From Hymenobacter oligotrophus (GTDB lineage: Bacteria; Bacteroidota; Bacteroidia; Cytophagales; Hymenobacteraceae), in contig NZ_CP032317.1 of NCBI RefSeq assembly GCF_003574965.1, positions 1,240,001 through 1,304,000 on the forward strand: a stretch of DNA of 64,000 bases, given 5' to 3'. Position numbers and translations under genes: made by a program. A model generated the notes under the pieces. That model was not told the origin of the DNA. It worked only from the letters and a program-made list of their open reading frames with translations, and did not search any database. Shown piece by piece: positions 40,264-51,882 of this stretch; position 1 is the first letter of the stretch; each line of letters opens with the position of its first letter.

Positions 40264-41658
40264 ATGTTCGACAAACAGCATACGATTAAGGCCCCCGTTA
40301 CCGTGAGCGGTGTGGGGCTGCACACGGGCGTGCAGGCTACCATGACGTTCTGCCCCGCTCCCGTAAACCACGGCTACAAGTTTCAGCGCATCGACCTGGA
40401 GGGCCAGCCCATCGTGGACGCCGACGTTGATAACGTGGTGGATTTGTCGCGTGGTACTACCATCGAGCAGAACGGCGCCCGCGTAAACACCGTGGAGCAC
40501 ACCCTGGCCGCCTTGGTGGGTTTGCAAATCGACAACGTGCTGATTCAGCTCGACGGCCCCGAGCCGCCCATCATGGATGGCTCGTCGTTGCCGTTCGTCG
40601 ACGCGCTGCAAGCCATTGGCCTGGAGGAGCAGAACGCGCTGCGCAACTACTTCGAGATTCCCGACGAAATCCGGTTTGTCGACAACGCCCGCGGCGTCGA
40701 GATTGCCGCCCTGCCGCTCAACGATTACCGCGTAACGGTAATGGTTGACTACAACTCGCCGGTACTGGGCTCGCAGCACGCCTCGCTCACGAACATCGAG
40801 CAGTTTTCGGAGGAAATTGCCGCCTCGCGCACCTTCTGTTTTCTGCACGAGCTGGAAGCCCTTTACAAGTCGAACCTGATCAAAGGTGGCGACTTGAGCA
40901 ACGCCATTGTGGTCGTCGACCGCGTGGTGAGCGAGGAAGAGTTGGGCGATTTGGCCACCATGCTGGGCAAACCTAGAGTGGCCGTAAAAAAAGAAGGCAT
41001 CCTGAACAACGTGGACCTGCGCCACAAAAACGAGCCGGCCCGCCACAAACTGCTCGACGTAGTGGGCGACCTGGCCTTAGTGGGCCGCCCCATTAAAGGG
41101 CAAATCTTGGCAGCTCGGCCGGGCCACGCGGCCAACGTCGCGTTTGCCAAGAAGATCAAGAAGAAAATGCTGGAGGTTGATACCTCGCCGGTGCCGCAGT
41201 ACGACCCCTCGCGCCCGCCGGTGATGGACATCAACCAAATTGCCCAGATCCTGCCGCACCGCTACCCGTTCCTGCTGATCGACAAGATCATTCACCTCGA
41301 CGCCACCACGGTAACGGGCGTGAAGAACGTGACGATGAACGAGCAGTTTTTCACGGGTCATTTCCCGGGCAACCCGGTAATGCCGGGCGTGCTGCAAATC
41401 GAGGCCATGGCCCAAACTGGCGGCATTTTGGTTTTAAACACCGTGCCCGATCCCGAAAATTACTGGACGTATTTCCTGGGTATCGAAAACTGCCGGTTCC
41501 GCCGCAAGGTTATTCCCGGCGACACCATCATTTTCAAGTGCCAGCTGGTTTCGCCGGTAAAGCGCGGCATTGCCAAAATGCGCGGCCAGGCTTTCGTAAA
41601 CGGCAAAGTGGTGATGGAGGCAGAAATGTCGGCCAGCATCGTTCGGAAAGACGCTTAA
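40264..41658 (+). CDS. lpxC/fabZ: Bifunctional UDP-3-O-acyl-N-acetylglucosamine deacetylase / 3-hydroxyacyl-ACP dehydratase
   Basis: A 464-aa fusion usual in Bacteroidota. LpxC part (1-~305): GVGLHTGVQATMTF, the zinc-site His in NTVEHTLAALVG, DGPEPPIMDGSSLPF, and HKLLDVVGDLALVG. FabZ part (~318-464): ILPHRYPFLLIDKI, with the active His in FTGHFPGNPVMPGVL and the Glu in QIEAMAQTGG. LpxC makes the committed step of lipid A; FabZ dehydrates 3-hydroxyacyl-ACP in fatty acid synthesis, so the fusion joins two routes that compete for the same acyl-ACP. Confidence 0.97.
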   Translation: MFDKQHTIKAPVTVSGVGLHTGVQATMTFCPAPVNHGYKFQRIDLEGQPIVDADVDNVVDLSRGTTIEQNGARVNTVEHTLAALVGLQIDNVLIQLDGPEPPIMDGSSLPFVDALQAIGLEEQNALRNYFEIPDEIRFVDNARGVEIAALPLNDYRVTVMVDYNSPVLGSQHASLTNIEQFSEEIAASRTFCFLHELEALYKSNLIKGGDLSNAIVVVDRVVSEEELGDLATMLGKPRVAVKKEGILNNVDLRHKNEPARHKLLDVVGDLALVGRPIKGQILAARPGHAANVAFAKKIKKKMLEVDTSPVPQYDPSRPPVMDINQIAQILPHRYPFLLIDKIIHLDATTVTGVKNVTMNEQFFTGHFPGNPVMPGVLQIEAMAQTGGILVLNTVPDPENYWTYFLGIENCRFRRKVIPGDTIIFKCQLVSPVKRGIAKMRGQAFVNGKVVMEAEMSASIVRKDA

Positions 41659-41663
41659 TTCAC

Positions 41664-41766
41664 CAATTATCAATGATCAATGAACAATTATCAATGAACG
41701 CCGAGTGGCCAGTTTGTGGTCCAATCGTTGCTCACTGATCATTGCTCATTGTTAATTGTTCATTGA
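41664..41766. repeat. Low-complexity inverted spacer (tcaatgatc type)
   Basis: Left arm 41664-41699 and right arm 41733-41766 are made of tcaatga, attatc, ttgttaattg words that pair loosely. It fills almost all of the 112-base lpxC/fabZ-lpxA gap. Confidence 0.6.
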
Positions 41767-41770
41767 CTAA

Positions 41771-42568
41771 ATGAACCAACCGCTCGCCTATATTCACCCC
41801 GACGCGCGCATTGCGCAAAACGTGGTGGTCGAACCGTTTGCCACCATCGCGCAAGACGTTGAAATTGGGGAAGGCACCTGGATCGGACCCAACGCAACGA
41901 TCATGTCGGGGGCGCGCATCGGCAAAAACGTTAAGATTTTTCCGGGCGCCGTTATCTCGGCCATTCCGCAGGACCTCAAGTTCGCAGGCGAGAAAACCAC
42001 CGTGCACATCGGCGACAATACCGTGATTCGGGAATGCGTAACGATTAACCGCGGCACCGTAGACCGGATGAAAACCGTGGTGGGTAGCAACTGCCTGCTG
42101 CAAGCCTACGTGCACATTGCGCACGACTGCGTGGTGGGCGATAATTGCATTCTTTCGAACACCACACAGCTGGCCGGCCACGTGGTAATCGGCGACTGGG
42201 CCATTTTGGGTGGTACCTCGGCCGTGCACCAGTTCGTGCACATCGGGCAGCATGCGTTTATCGGCGGCGGCTCGTTGGTGCGCAAAGACGTGCCCCCGTT
42301 CATTAAGGTGGGCCGCGAGCCGCTCACTTACGCCGGTGTAAACTCGGTTGGCCTGCGCCGCCGCGGCTTTAGCGAAGAGGCCATTCTGCAAATTCAGCAG
42401 TGCTTCCGCCTACTGTTCATGAGCGGCCTGAACACCAGCGACGCCCTCGACAAGATTGAGTTGGAGCTGCTGCCCTCGCCCGAACGCGACGAGGTGGTAA
42501 ACTTCGTGCGCAACTCAAGCCGCGGCATCATCAAGGGCTATTCGCGCAACGGCAACAGTGCAGATTGA
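41771..42568 (+). CDS. lpxA: UDP-N-acetylglucosamine O-acyltransferase
   Basis: A 265-aa cytosolic acyltransferase for the first step of lipid A synthesis. Ten or so hexapeptide turns (VEIGEGTWIGPNATIMSG, IGDNTVIRECVTINRG), the catalytic His in VHIAHDCVVGDN, and the C-terminal helical part (VGLRRRGFSEEAILQI). Length is normal. The following ABC ATPase starts within its last codons (11-base overlap), so the two are translated together. Confidence 0.96.
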   Translation: MNQPLAYIHPDARIAQNVVVEPFATIAQDVEIGEGTWIGPNATIMSGARIGKNVKIFPGAVISAIPQDLKFAGEKTTVHIGDNTVIRECVTINRGTVDRMKTVVGSNCLLQAYVHIAHDCVVGDNCILSNTTQLAGHVVIGDWAILGGTSAVHQFVHIGQHAFIGGGSLVRKDVPPFIKVGREPLTYAGVNSVGLRRRGFSEEAILQIQQCFRLLFMSGLNTSDALDKIELELLPSPERDEVVNFVRNSSRGIIKGYSRNGNSAD

Positions 42569-43184
42569 GGCCATCGGGCTGGGCAAGCGCTTCGGCCGCG
42601 ACTGGATTTTTCGCGAGCTGACGCACACGTTCGCCTCGGGCACGGCCACTGCGTTGCTGGGCCCCAACGGCGCCGGCAAAAGCACGCTGCTGCAGGTATT
42701 GGCTGCCTACACGTTGCCTTCGGCCGGTGAGCTGCGCTTTACGCTGCAGGGCCGGCCGGTGCCGGCCGATGAGGTAGCCCGCCACCTAGGGCTGTGCGCC
42801 CCCTACCTCGAGCTGATTGAGGAGCTGACGCTGGCCGAGCTGGTGCAGTTTCACACCCGGTTTCGGCCGCTGCGCGCGGGCTTGTCGCACGCGCAGCTCA
42901 TCGAGCTAATGCAATTGCCGCACGCCCGGCACAAGCTGGTGCGCGACTTTTCGTCGGGCATGAAGCAACGCGTAAAACTGGCCTTGGCCTTGTACGCCGC
43001 CGCGCCCCTGCTGCTGCTCGACGAGCCCACCACCAACCTCGACCGGGCTGGCATTGCGTGGTACCACGAGCACGTGGCCGCTACCACGCCGGGCCGCCTG
43101 GTGCTGGTAAGCTCGAATGTGGAGGAGGAATACGCCTTTTGCCAAGCGCGGCTGCACGTAACCGACTTTGCCCCGCGTCGGTAG
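42558..43184 (+). CDS. ABC transporter ATP-binding protein
   Basis: A 208-aa single ATPase domain. Walker A LLGPNGAGKSTLL (~34-46), Q-loop region near LGLCAPYLE, signature FSSGMKQRVKLALAL, Walker B LLLLDEPTTNLD. The GTG start overlaps lpxA by 11 bases, leaving no room for another start before Walker A. The usual membrane partner is missing from the window. It is of the CcmA/ABC-2 type in size. Whether it serves lipid A or glycan export or is simply a passenger of the lpx operon is not shown. Confidence 0.85.
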   Translation: MQIEAIGLGKRFGRDWIFRELTHTFASGTATALLGPNGAGKSTLLQVLAAYTLPSAGELRFTLQGRPVPADEVARHLGLCAPYLELIEELTLAELVQFHTRFRPLRAGLSHAQLIELMQLPHARHKLVRDFSSGMKQRVKLALALYAAAPLLLLDEPTTNLDRAGIAWYHEHVAATTPGRLVLVSSNVEEEYAFCQARLHVTDFAPRR

Positions 43185-43387
43185 TTTCTTACGGCGGCCG
43201 CCGGTGCCTTCCGGGTTTTGCTGCTTATCTTAGGGTAAGCGTCTTGCCCTTTCAGCGCTTTTTTTACTTAACCACCAACCGCTTTCGGCCAACCGCGTAA
43301 CCTGCACTTCTGGGCCTGCGTTTCGCGGTTCAGGCCAAGGCTGCTCCCCTATTTTACCCCGCTCAACCCCATCAATTCACCGCTCTC

Positions 43388-43768
43388 ATGAGAAGCTACG
43401 ACGACCTCGACGACGATCTGTTCGATGATGACGACGAGCTTGATAGCTCAATCCCCAACAGCCGCCCGGGCAAAGGCGGCCGCAAAGGCGCCTCCTCGGA
43501 AGACTCGTTGGCGACGAAATACGCCGACTACCTGATGTGGCGCGACACCGGCTCGTCGCACGATGAGGCCCTGGATCTGGCCAACCTCACCGAAGACGAA
43601 TTTGCCGCTGCCGAAGCCCAGGAAGACCCCGAAGGCTCGGGCCGCTACGGCTCGGGCGGGCTCGACGACGATGACGACGCATTGGGCCTCGACGACGACG
43701 ATGACAGCTACGAGGCCCAGCGCCGTAGCCGCCGGGGCAACCGCGACTATGACGAAGACGAGTTTTAA
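43388..43768 (+). CDS. Very acidic hypothetical protein
   Basis: A 126-aa protein with Asp runs at its start (DDLDDDLFDDDDE), centre (GLDDDDDALGLDDDDD) and end (DYDEDEF). A short possibly helical core (ATKYADYLMWRDTGSSHDEALDLANLTEDEF, split as ATKYADYLMWRD and SSHDEALDLANL) separates two Gly/Arg-rich patches. No family recognised. Such proteins may be chaperone-like or bind cations or basic partners; this is a guess from composition. Confidence 0.6.
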   Translation: MRSYDDLDDDLFDDDDELDSSIPNSRPGKGGRKGASSEDSLATKYADYLMWRDTGSSHDEALDLANLTEDEFAAAEAQEDPEGSGRYGSGGLDDDDDALGLDDDDDSYEAQRRSRRGNRDYDEDEF

Positions 43769-43797
43769 ATTTACCGCTTAGGCGTGCTGCGGCACGC

Positions 43798-43836
43798 AAA
43801 AAGGCCCGCCGGAACTTGGTTCCGGCGGGCCTTTTT
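43798..43836. terminator. Bidirectional intrinsic terminator
   Basis: 18-base arms 43798-43815 and 43819-43836 with loop ttg; A run at left, T run at right, between convergent genes. Confidence 0.93.
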
Positions 43837-43930
43837 GGGTGGTTAGATGCTCGGCGCTAATCCGTATGTGTCAGCCAGAGCAAGCCACTATTTTCGTTGG
43901 GCTGAAGCGCTGCTATCTGGCAACTGACAC

Positions 43931-44698
43931 CTAGCCCCGCTTGCTGCCAAACACGCGCCGGAGGAGCTCGGTGGTGCGGGCCACGGGGTTTTCGCGGATG
44001 TTGGCTTCTTCCTGCGCGATGAGCATGAACAAGCCGTCGATGGCTTTGCCGGTGGCGTATTCGTTGAGGTTCGGGTTGACGGGCTGCACCATCGGGATTT
44101 TGTTGTAGCGCGTTACGAGCGTTGAGTAGTAGCGCGTGGCGTTGGTTTGGTCGAGGGCCTGCTGCATGATGGGCGCAAACGCCGTGAGCAGCTGCGGGGT
44201 GGTGGTACGCTTGAGGTACTGAGTGGCAGCGTCCTTCTCGCCCGACAGAATGTTCCACACATCCCGGAATGTGAGGCTGCGGATGGCCGTAACGAAGATG
44301 GGCTTGGCGCTGGTAGCGGCTTGCTCGGCGCCGCGGTTCAAGGCCAACTCAAAGCGGTCGACCTCGGTACCTAGGCCCAGGCGGCGCATAGTAGTAGCCA
44401 CGCGCTGCGCGTCCTGCGGAAAGGGAATCCGAATCAGCTTGTTTAGGTAAAAGCCGTCCTGCTTCGAGGCTTGGTCGGCTCCTTTGCTGATGCCTTGGGT
44501 TAGTGCTTCTTTGAGACCTAGGGCTGCTTCCTCCTGCGACACCCCACCGATTTTGCCGGCCGCGGTAGTAGTAGCTGGTTTGGGTAGCTGAATGGTGGTG
44601 CCGCCGATTTTGGGCAGCTTAATCAGCTGCGCCTCGGCCGCCGAGGTGGCGCCTAGGGCCAGGCCGGCCGCCAAAACAACAAAACGCATGGTATTCAT
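43931..44698 (-). CDS. DUF4197 exported protein, copy A
   Basis: A 255-aa exported protein: signal MNTMRFVVLAAGLALGATSAAEAQ (split: MNTMRF, VVLAAGLALGATSA). The DUF4197 domain follows from EEAALGLKEALTQGISKGADQAS, through LIRIPFPQDAQRVATTMRRLG, FRDVWNILSGEKDAATQYLK, to YATGKAIDGLFMLIAQEEANIRENP. The family is periplasmic and of unknown function. It lies directly after a paralogue in the same direction (82-base gap). Start chosen at 44698; MRF at 44689 is also possible. Confidence 0.85.
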   Translation of the reverse strand: MNTMRFVVLAAGLALGATSAAEAQLIKLPKIGGTTIQLPKPATTTAAGKIGGVSQEEAALGLKEALTQGISKGADQASKQDGFYLNKLIRIPFPQDAQRVATTMRRLGLGTEVDRFELALNRGAEQAATSAKPIFVTAIRSLTFRDVWNILSGEKDAATQYLKRTTTPQLLTAFAPIMQQALDQTNATRYYSTLVTRYNKIPMVQPVNPNLNEYATGKAIDGLFMLIAQEEANIRENPVARTTELLRRVFGSKRG

Positions 44699-44780
44699 AT
44701 CGAGAAAAAGCCGGTAATGCGGCCTTGTAAGCGGTAATGGCAGAAACCGGACCAAAGTTCAGCCGCCAAGGTAGCCGGGC

Positions 44781-45605
44781 CTAGCGCGAGCCGAACACGC
44801 GCTGCAGCGTGGCGGTGGGGCGAGCCGAGGCGTTCAGGCGGATGCGGCTTTCTTCGTCGGCGATAAGCGTGTAGATGCCCGCGCTAATTTGGCCGGTGGC
44901 GTAAGTGGTCAGGTCGGTGCTAATGGGCGTTACCAGCGGCACTTTCTTGTAGCGCAGCATTAGTTCGCCGTAGAGCTGCTTGGCACCCGTTTGCTCCAGG
45001 GCGGCGGCCACCAACGGCTTCAGCTCTTCCTGCACCTGCGCGGCGGTTTGCTGCTTGAGTTGCTGCGAGGCAATTCGTCCTTCGCGCGAGTTCACGAGGG
45101 CAAGCGCATCGGCAATGGCCAGGCGTTGAAGCGCATTGCTGTAAATGGTAGCCGTTTGGGGATTGGCCGCTACGCTCTCGGCGCTACGGTTCAGCAACAC
45201 CTCAAATTTGTCGATAACGGCTCCCATGCGCAGGCCGCGCAGCGTGGTTGCCACCAGCTCGGCTTCGGGCGGAAAGCCCAGTCGCACATCGGGGTTAGTG
45301 TTGAAGCCATCGGCCTGCCCGCCGGCCTCGAGGCCGCGCGTAATGCTCAGGCCGAGCGCCTCGCGCACGCCGGCCGTGGCTTCCTCCGCCGTGAGCGGGG
45401 CTGGTGCCGGGGCAACTGGGGCTTTGGCGGTGGTAGCGGCCTTCACCGTGGTTTTGGTGGCAGCGGGCTTGGCAGTGGTTTTTGCCGCGGGCTTTTTGGC
45501 AGTGGTGGTTTTCTTGGTGGTCGTGGTTTTGGTTTGGGCCGAGGCAGCGGGAGCGGCCAACAGCGCACCGGCCAACACCATCAGGGAGAAGCGAAATGCA
45601 GACAT
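44781..45605 (-). CDS. DUF4197 exported protein, copy B, with Lys/Thr/Ala linker
   Basis: A 274-aa paralogue of copy A: signal peptide MSAFRFSLMVLAGALLAAPA, then ~45 residues of Thr-Lys-Ala repeats (TTTTKKTTTAKKPAAKTTAK), then the DUF4197 domain (TAEEATAGVREALGLSITRG ... LTTYATGQISAGIYTLIADEE). The linker is a low-complexity insertion absent from copy A and resembles histone-H1-like or cell-wall-binding tails. ATG 45605 lies 97 bases from the divergent cinA start. First of the tandem pair. Confidence 0.85.
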   Translation of the reverse strand: MSAFRFSLMVLAGALLAAPAASAQTKTTTTKKTTTAKKPAAKTTAKPAATKTTVKAATTAKAPVAPAPAPLTAEEATAGVREALGLSITRGLEAGGQADGFNTNPDVRLGFPPEAELVATTLRGLRMGAVIDKFEVLLNRSAESVAANPQTATIYSNALQRLAIADALALVNSREGRIASQQLKQQTAAQVQEELKPLVAAALEQTGAKQLYGELMLRYKKVPLVTPISTDLTTYATGQISAGIYTLIADEESRIRLNASARPTATLQRVFGSR

Positions 45606-45702
45606 GCGAAGAAATGTGTAAACCGGAGGGCCCGGGTCGTGGTCTTTTGAAACGAGTGCACAAATTGCGCCGAATTTGCCTGCTTCCAACCTTTCTCTTG
45701 CT

Positions 45703-46959
45703 ATGTCCCAAATTCCTGCCGTCGAAATCATCACCATTGGCGACGAGTTGCTCTACGGCCAAGTAATCGATACCAACTCGGCCTGGATGGGCCAGGAGTT
45801 AGGCAAGATTGGCTTGCGCATCCGCCAGATCAGCTCGGTTTCCGATAAGGCCGAAGAAATTGTGCGGGCCCTCGACGAGGCCCGCCAACGCGCCCAGGTA
45901 GTGCTGATGACCGGCGGCCTAGGTCCCACGAAAGACGATTTGACCAAGCACGTACTGGCCCGGTACTTCGGCAGCGAGTTGGAGCTGTACGAGCCTTCGC
46001 TGCGCGACGTAGAGGCCATTTTTGCCCGCTTCAACCGCCCCATGCTCGAGGTGAACCGGCAGCAGGCCTACTTGCCCAAAGCCTGCACGCCCCTGCGCAA
46101 CACCGTGGGTACGGCTCCCGGCATGTGGTTCGACGACGGCGGTGTGGTGTTCGTATCGATGCCGGGCGTGCCGTTTGAGATGAAGCACCTGATGACCACG
46201 CACGTGCTGCCCAAGTTGCAGGAGTACTTTCGGGTGCCGCCCATCGAGCATGCCGTGCTGCAAACCATTGGCCAGGGCGAATCCTTTCTGGCCGAGCAAA
46301 TTGCCGAGTGGGAAGCCCAGCTGCCGGCCAACATGAAGCTCGCCTACCTGCCCTACCTAGGCGGCGTGCGCCTGCGCCTCACCGCTACCGACGACGGCCA
46401 ACCCAACCTGCGCGAGCGGCTCGAGGCACAACTTCCGCCGCTGCGGGCTCTCATCGGCCCCTACCTGTTTGCCGAAGGCGAAGTGCCATTGGAAGCTGCC
46501 CTAGGTACCCTGCTGAAAGAGCGCGGCCTGACCATTGGCACAGCCGAAAGCTGCACTGGCGGAGCCATTGCGCACAAGCTCACCGGTGTAGCGGGCAGCT
46601 CGGAGTACTTCATGGGCAGTGTGGTTGCTTACGCCAACACCGTAAAAGTGAGGCAACTAGGCGTGGAGCCCGCTACGCTGGAAGCCCACGGCGCCGTGAG
46701 CGAGGAAACCGTGCGGCAAATGGCCGAAGGTGCCCGCCGCCACCTAGGCGTTGATGTAGCCGTGGCGACCAGCGGCATTGCCGGCCCGGGCGGCGGCTCC
46801 GAAGAGAAACCCGTGGGCACCTTTTGGTTGGCCTACGCCGATGCCCACCAAACCGTGGCCCGCAAAATCACGTTCAACCGCGGCCGGCAGCTCAACATTG
46901 AGTTTATCACGACGGCCGCGCTCAACTTGGTGCGTCAGCATCTGCCCGCAGTTGGCTAA
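45703..46959 (+). CDS. cinA: CinA family protein (nicotinamide-nucleotide amidohydrolase type)
   Basis: A 418-aa two-domain protein. N-terminal MoCF-like domain: EIITIGDELLYGQVIDTNSAWM (split: IITIGDELLYGQV, IDTNSAWM), VLMTGGLGPTKDDLT, VFVSMPGVPFEMKHL. C-terminal CinA/PncC domain: GLTIGTAESCTGGAIAHKLT with the catalytic Ser, and VAVATSGIAGPGGGSEEKPVGTFW (split: VAVATSGIAGPGGG, EEKPVGTFW). The enzyme salvages NMN to nicotinate mononucleotide and may hydrolyse ADP-ribose. Four in-frame Leu-Gly pairs are written with CTAGGN. ATG 45703 (MSQIPAVEI) fits. Confidence 0.94.
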   Translation: MSQIPAVEIITIGDELLYGQVIDTNSAWMGQELGKIGLRIRQISSVSDKAEEIVRALDEARQRAQVVLMTGGLGPTKDDLTKHVLARYFGSELELYEPSLRDVEAIFARFNRPMLEVNRQQAYLPKACTPLRNTVGTAPGMWFDDGGVVFVSMPGVPFEMKHLMTTHVLPKLQEYFRVPPIEHAVLQTIGQGESFLAEQIAEWEAQLPANMKLAYLPYLGGVRLRLTATDDGQPNLRERLEAQLPPLRALIGPYLFAEGEVPLEAALGTLLKERGLTIGTAESCTGGAIAHKLTGVAGSSEYFMGSVVAYANTVKVRQLGVEPATLEAHGAVSEETVRQMAEGARRHLGVDVAVATSGIAGPGGGSEEKPVGTFWLAYADAHQTVARKITFNRGRQLNIEFITTAALNLVRQHLPAVG

Positions 46960-47069
46960 CAGCTGCCGGCATCTGTTTTACCTTGCTGCAAGTCAAACAC
47001 TTGCGCTTGGCTCCTAACGACTGTTCGCCAACCTAGGCCTGCGCATGAGGTAGCATACCGCAAATCAGC

Positions 47070-47077
47070 TACCTTTG
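47070..47077 (+). promoter_or_regulatory. -7 box TACCTTTG before the E2 gene
   Basis: Exact TAnnTTTG 81 bases before the ATG at 47159. Confidence 0.5.
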
Positions 47078-47158
47078 GCCCCGATTTCGGGCTGCCACGG
47101 CCTGTTTTCTCACGATCTAGCTTCCTTTCCCACCCCAATTCTTCTAATCAAATCACGC

Positions 47159-48550
47159 ATGGCACGAGTGGAAATGGTGATGCCCAAGATGGGCGAAAGT
47201 ATCATGGAAGGCACCGTCCTCAAATGGCTCAAGCAGGTGGGCGACACCATTGAGCAGGATGAATCGGTGCTGGAAGTGGCCACCGATAAAGTGGACACCG
47301 AGGTGCCCGCCATCCACGCAGGCGTTTTGCAGCAGATTTTGGTGGAAGAAGGCCAGGTTGTTGCCGTGGGCGCGCCCATCGCCATCATCGAAACCGATGC
47401 CGCTGCTGCCTCCAACGGCCAAGCTCCGGCAACCGAAGCTGCTCCGGTAGCCGTTGGGGCCGAAGCCGCCCAAGTTGCCGAGCAGGTGCCGTTTGTACCG
47501 AATGCTGCCGCTGCCTCGGCTGCTGCCACGGGTGGTTCGCAGCTTGGCGAAGCTCAACCCGGCCGTTTCTACTCGCCGCTGGTGCTGAACATTGCCCGCG
47601 AAGAGGGTATTTCGATGGCTGATCTGGAGCGCCTGCCCGGCACCGGCCAAGGCGGCCGCGTTACGAAGAAAGATATCCTCGACTTCGTTGCTAACCGTGG
47701 TCAGCAACCGGCCCAAGCTGCCGCTCCGGTAGCTCAGGCCGCCGCTCCGGCCCCACAAGCCGCTTCTGCCGTTTCGGCCCCGGCTCCTGCCGCTCAGCCT
47801 GCTGCGGCTCCGGCCAGCAAGCCAGCTCCGTCGGTAAGCGGCAACCAGGAAATCATCGAGATGGACCGCATGCGCAAGATGATTGCCCAGCGCATGGTCG
47901 ACTCGAAGCGCATTTCGCCCCACGTTACCTCCTTCGTAGAAGCCGACGTGACGAACATTGTGCAATGGCGCGAGAAGCACAAAGACGCTTACAAAAAGCG
48001 CGAAGGCGAAAACCTGACCTACACTCCCATTCTGGTGCAGGCCATCGTGAAAGCCATTCAGGACTTCCCGAACATCAATGTTTCGGTTGATGGCGACTAC
48101 ATCATCAAGAAGCGCGACATTAACATTGGTTTGGCCGTGGCGCTGCCCTCGGGCAACCTGATCGTGCCGGTTATTCACAACGCCGACCAGTTGAACCTGA
48201 ACGGCCTGAGCAAGCGCGTAAACGACCTTGCCAACCGCGCCCGCCAGAACAAGCTTAAGCCCGAAGACCTGGCCAACGGCACCTACACGGTTTCGAACGT
48301 TGGCTCGTTTGGCAACGTGATGGGTACGCCCATCATCATGCAGCCGCAGGTGGCCATCATGGCCCTAGGTGCCATCAAGAAAAAGCCGGCCGTCATCGAA
48401 ACGCCGCAGGGTGATTTGATCGGGATCCGCCACTTCATGTTCCTGTCGCACTCCTACGACCACCGCGTTGTTGATGGTTCGCTGGGTGGCATGTTCGTGC
48501 GCCGCGTGGCCGACTACCTTGAGCAGTTCGACCCCAACACGGCCATCTAA
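47159..48550 (+). CDS. 2-oxo acid dehydrogenase E2 (dihydrolipoamide acyltransferase)
   Basis: A 463-aa E2 core enzyme. Lipoyl domain 1-~80 with lipoyl Lys44 in EVATDKVDTEV; an Ala/Pro linker; peripheral-subunit-binding domain ~136-177 (FYSPLVLNIAREEGI, GRVTKKDILDF); a second Ala/Pro linker; catalytic domain ~225-463 with the active-site HRVVDG at His435. The single lipoyl domain and PxMGESIMEGT start fit branched-chain or generic 2-oxoacid E2s of Bacteroidota; pyruvate, 2-oxoglutarate and branched-chain substrates cannot be told apart. E1 and E3 genes are not adjacent. Confidence 0.9.
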   Translation: MARVEMVMPKMGESIMEGTVLKWLKQVGDTIEQDESVLEVATDKVDTEVPAIHAGVLQQILVEEGQVVAVGAPIAIIETDAAAASNGQAPATEAAPVAVGAEAAQVAEQVPFVPNAAAASAAATGGSQLGEAQPGRFYSPLVLNIAREEGISMADLERLPGTGQGGRVTKKDILDFVANRGQQPAQAAAPVAQAAAPAPQAASAVSAPAPAAQPAAAPASKPAPSVSGNQEIIEMDRMRKMIAQRMVDSKRISPHVTSFVEADVTNIVQWREKHKDAYKKREGENLTYTPILVQAIVKAIQDFPNINVSVDGDYIIKKRDINIGLAVALPSGNLIVPVIHNADQLNLNGLSKRVNDLANRARQNKLKPEDLANGTYTVSNVGSFGNVMGTPIIMQPQVAIMALGAIKKKPAVIETPQGDLIGIRHFMFLSHSYDHRVVDGSLGGMFVRRVADYLEQFDPNTAI

Positions 48551-48605
48551 CAGGTACCGAGCCGTGGCAGCTGCAAGTGCATTTGCCACGACTCATTGCT
48601 TGAAC

Positions 48606-48636
48606 AAGCCCGTCAGATCGGCGGGCTTTTCTTTTT
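48606..48636 (+). terminator. Intrinsic terminator after the E2 gene
   Basis: Arms aagcccg/cgggctt at 48606-48612 and 48622-48628 followed by a T-rich run to 48636. Confidence 0.7.
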
Positions 48637-48651
48637 GATTTCTTTCAGGTT

Positions 48652-48870
48652 ATGAAAAACTTTGCAACCCTAGGTGCCCTGGTACTTTCGCTGGCCCTGA
48701 TCATTTACCTGTACGTTCGCGTTTCCTCTACCGAGCGTCAACTGGCCGAGGCGCAGCGCCGCATGGCCGATTGCGAGCAAGTAACCTTTCAGCTGCAAAA
48801 CCAACTGAGCCAGCAAGCCCGCATACAAGCCCGCGAAGCTGGGGAGCCGGTTCCGGGCGAAGCGGAATAG
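48652..48870 (+). CDS. Small membrane-anchored coiled-coil protein
   Basis: A 72-aa protein: one N-terminal membrane helix (LGALVLSLALIIYLYVRV) then a helix likely to form a coiled coil (STERQLAEAQRRMADCEQVTFQLQNQL, heptad-like; split as STERQLAEAQRRM and VTFQLQNQL). No family recognised. It has its own start 15 bases behind the E2 terminator. Similar small proteins tether partners to the membrane, but no partner is evident. Confidence 0.65.
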   Translation: MKNFATLGALVLSLALIIYLYVRVSSTERQLAEAQRRMADCEQVTFQLQNQLSQQARIQAREAGEPVPGEAE

Positions 48871-48895
48871 CAGCTCCCGGTCTCGGTTGTTCATC

Positions 48896-48938
48896 AAAAC
48901 AAAGCGGCCGCACCTCCTAGGTGCGGCCGCTTTGTTTT
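48896..48938. terminator. Perfect hairpin, 20-bp arms, centred on CCTAGG
   Basis: Arms 48896-48915 and 48919-48938, loop of three bases; the loop region itself contains CCTAGG. Between the convergent small membrane protein and valS. Confidence 0.88.
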
Positions 48939-48955
48939 GGTTGCCAGCTGGCAGC

Positions 48956-51667
<2,712 letters not shown>

Positions 51668-51695
51668 AGTCGCTCGAGAATCAGTTCGGAAGCGG

Positions 51696-51703
51696 CAAAA
51701 GTA
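51696..51703 (-). promoter_or_regulatory. -7 box TACTTTTG before valS
   Basis: Exact TAnnTTTG on the minus strand, 28 bases before the valS ATG. It supports the start at 51667. Confidence 0.6.
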
Positions 51704-51882
51704 GGCATTTCGGGGCGGGGGCGGAAGCTTGCTTACAGGCCCGTCCGACGTATGAGTGCTGCGAAGCCAGTATTTTCGCCCCGACAAGTGAGCCGCTCAG
51801 AGGTTTAACGAGCTAATGAGTTATTTTTAAGGTTTGGCTCGCAGCCATTGCAAGGCGCTGAACTTGAAGCTTTCTGTTGCGC

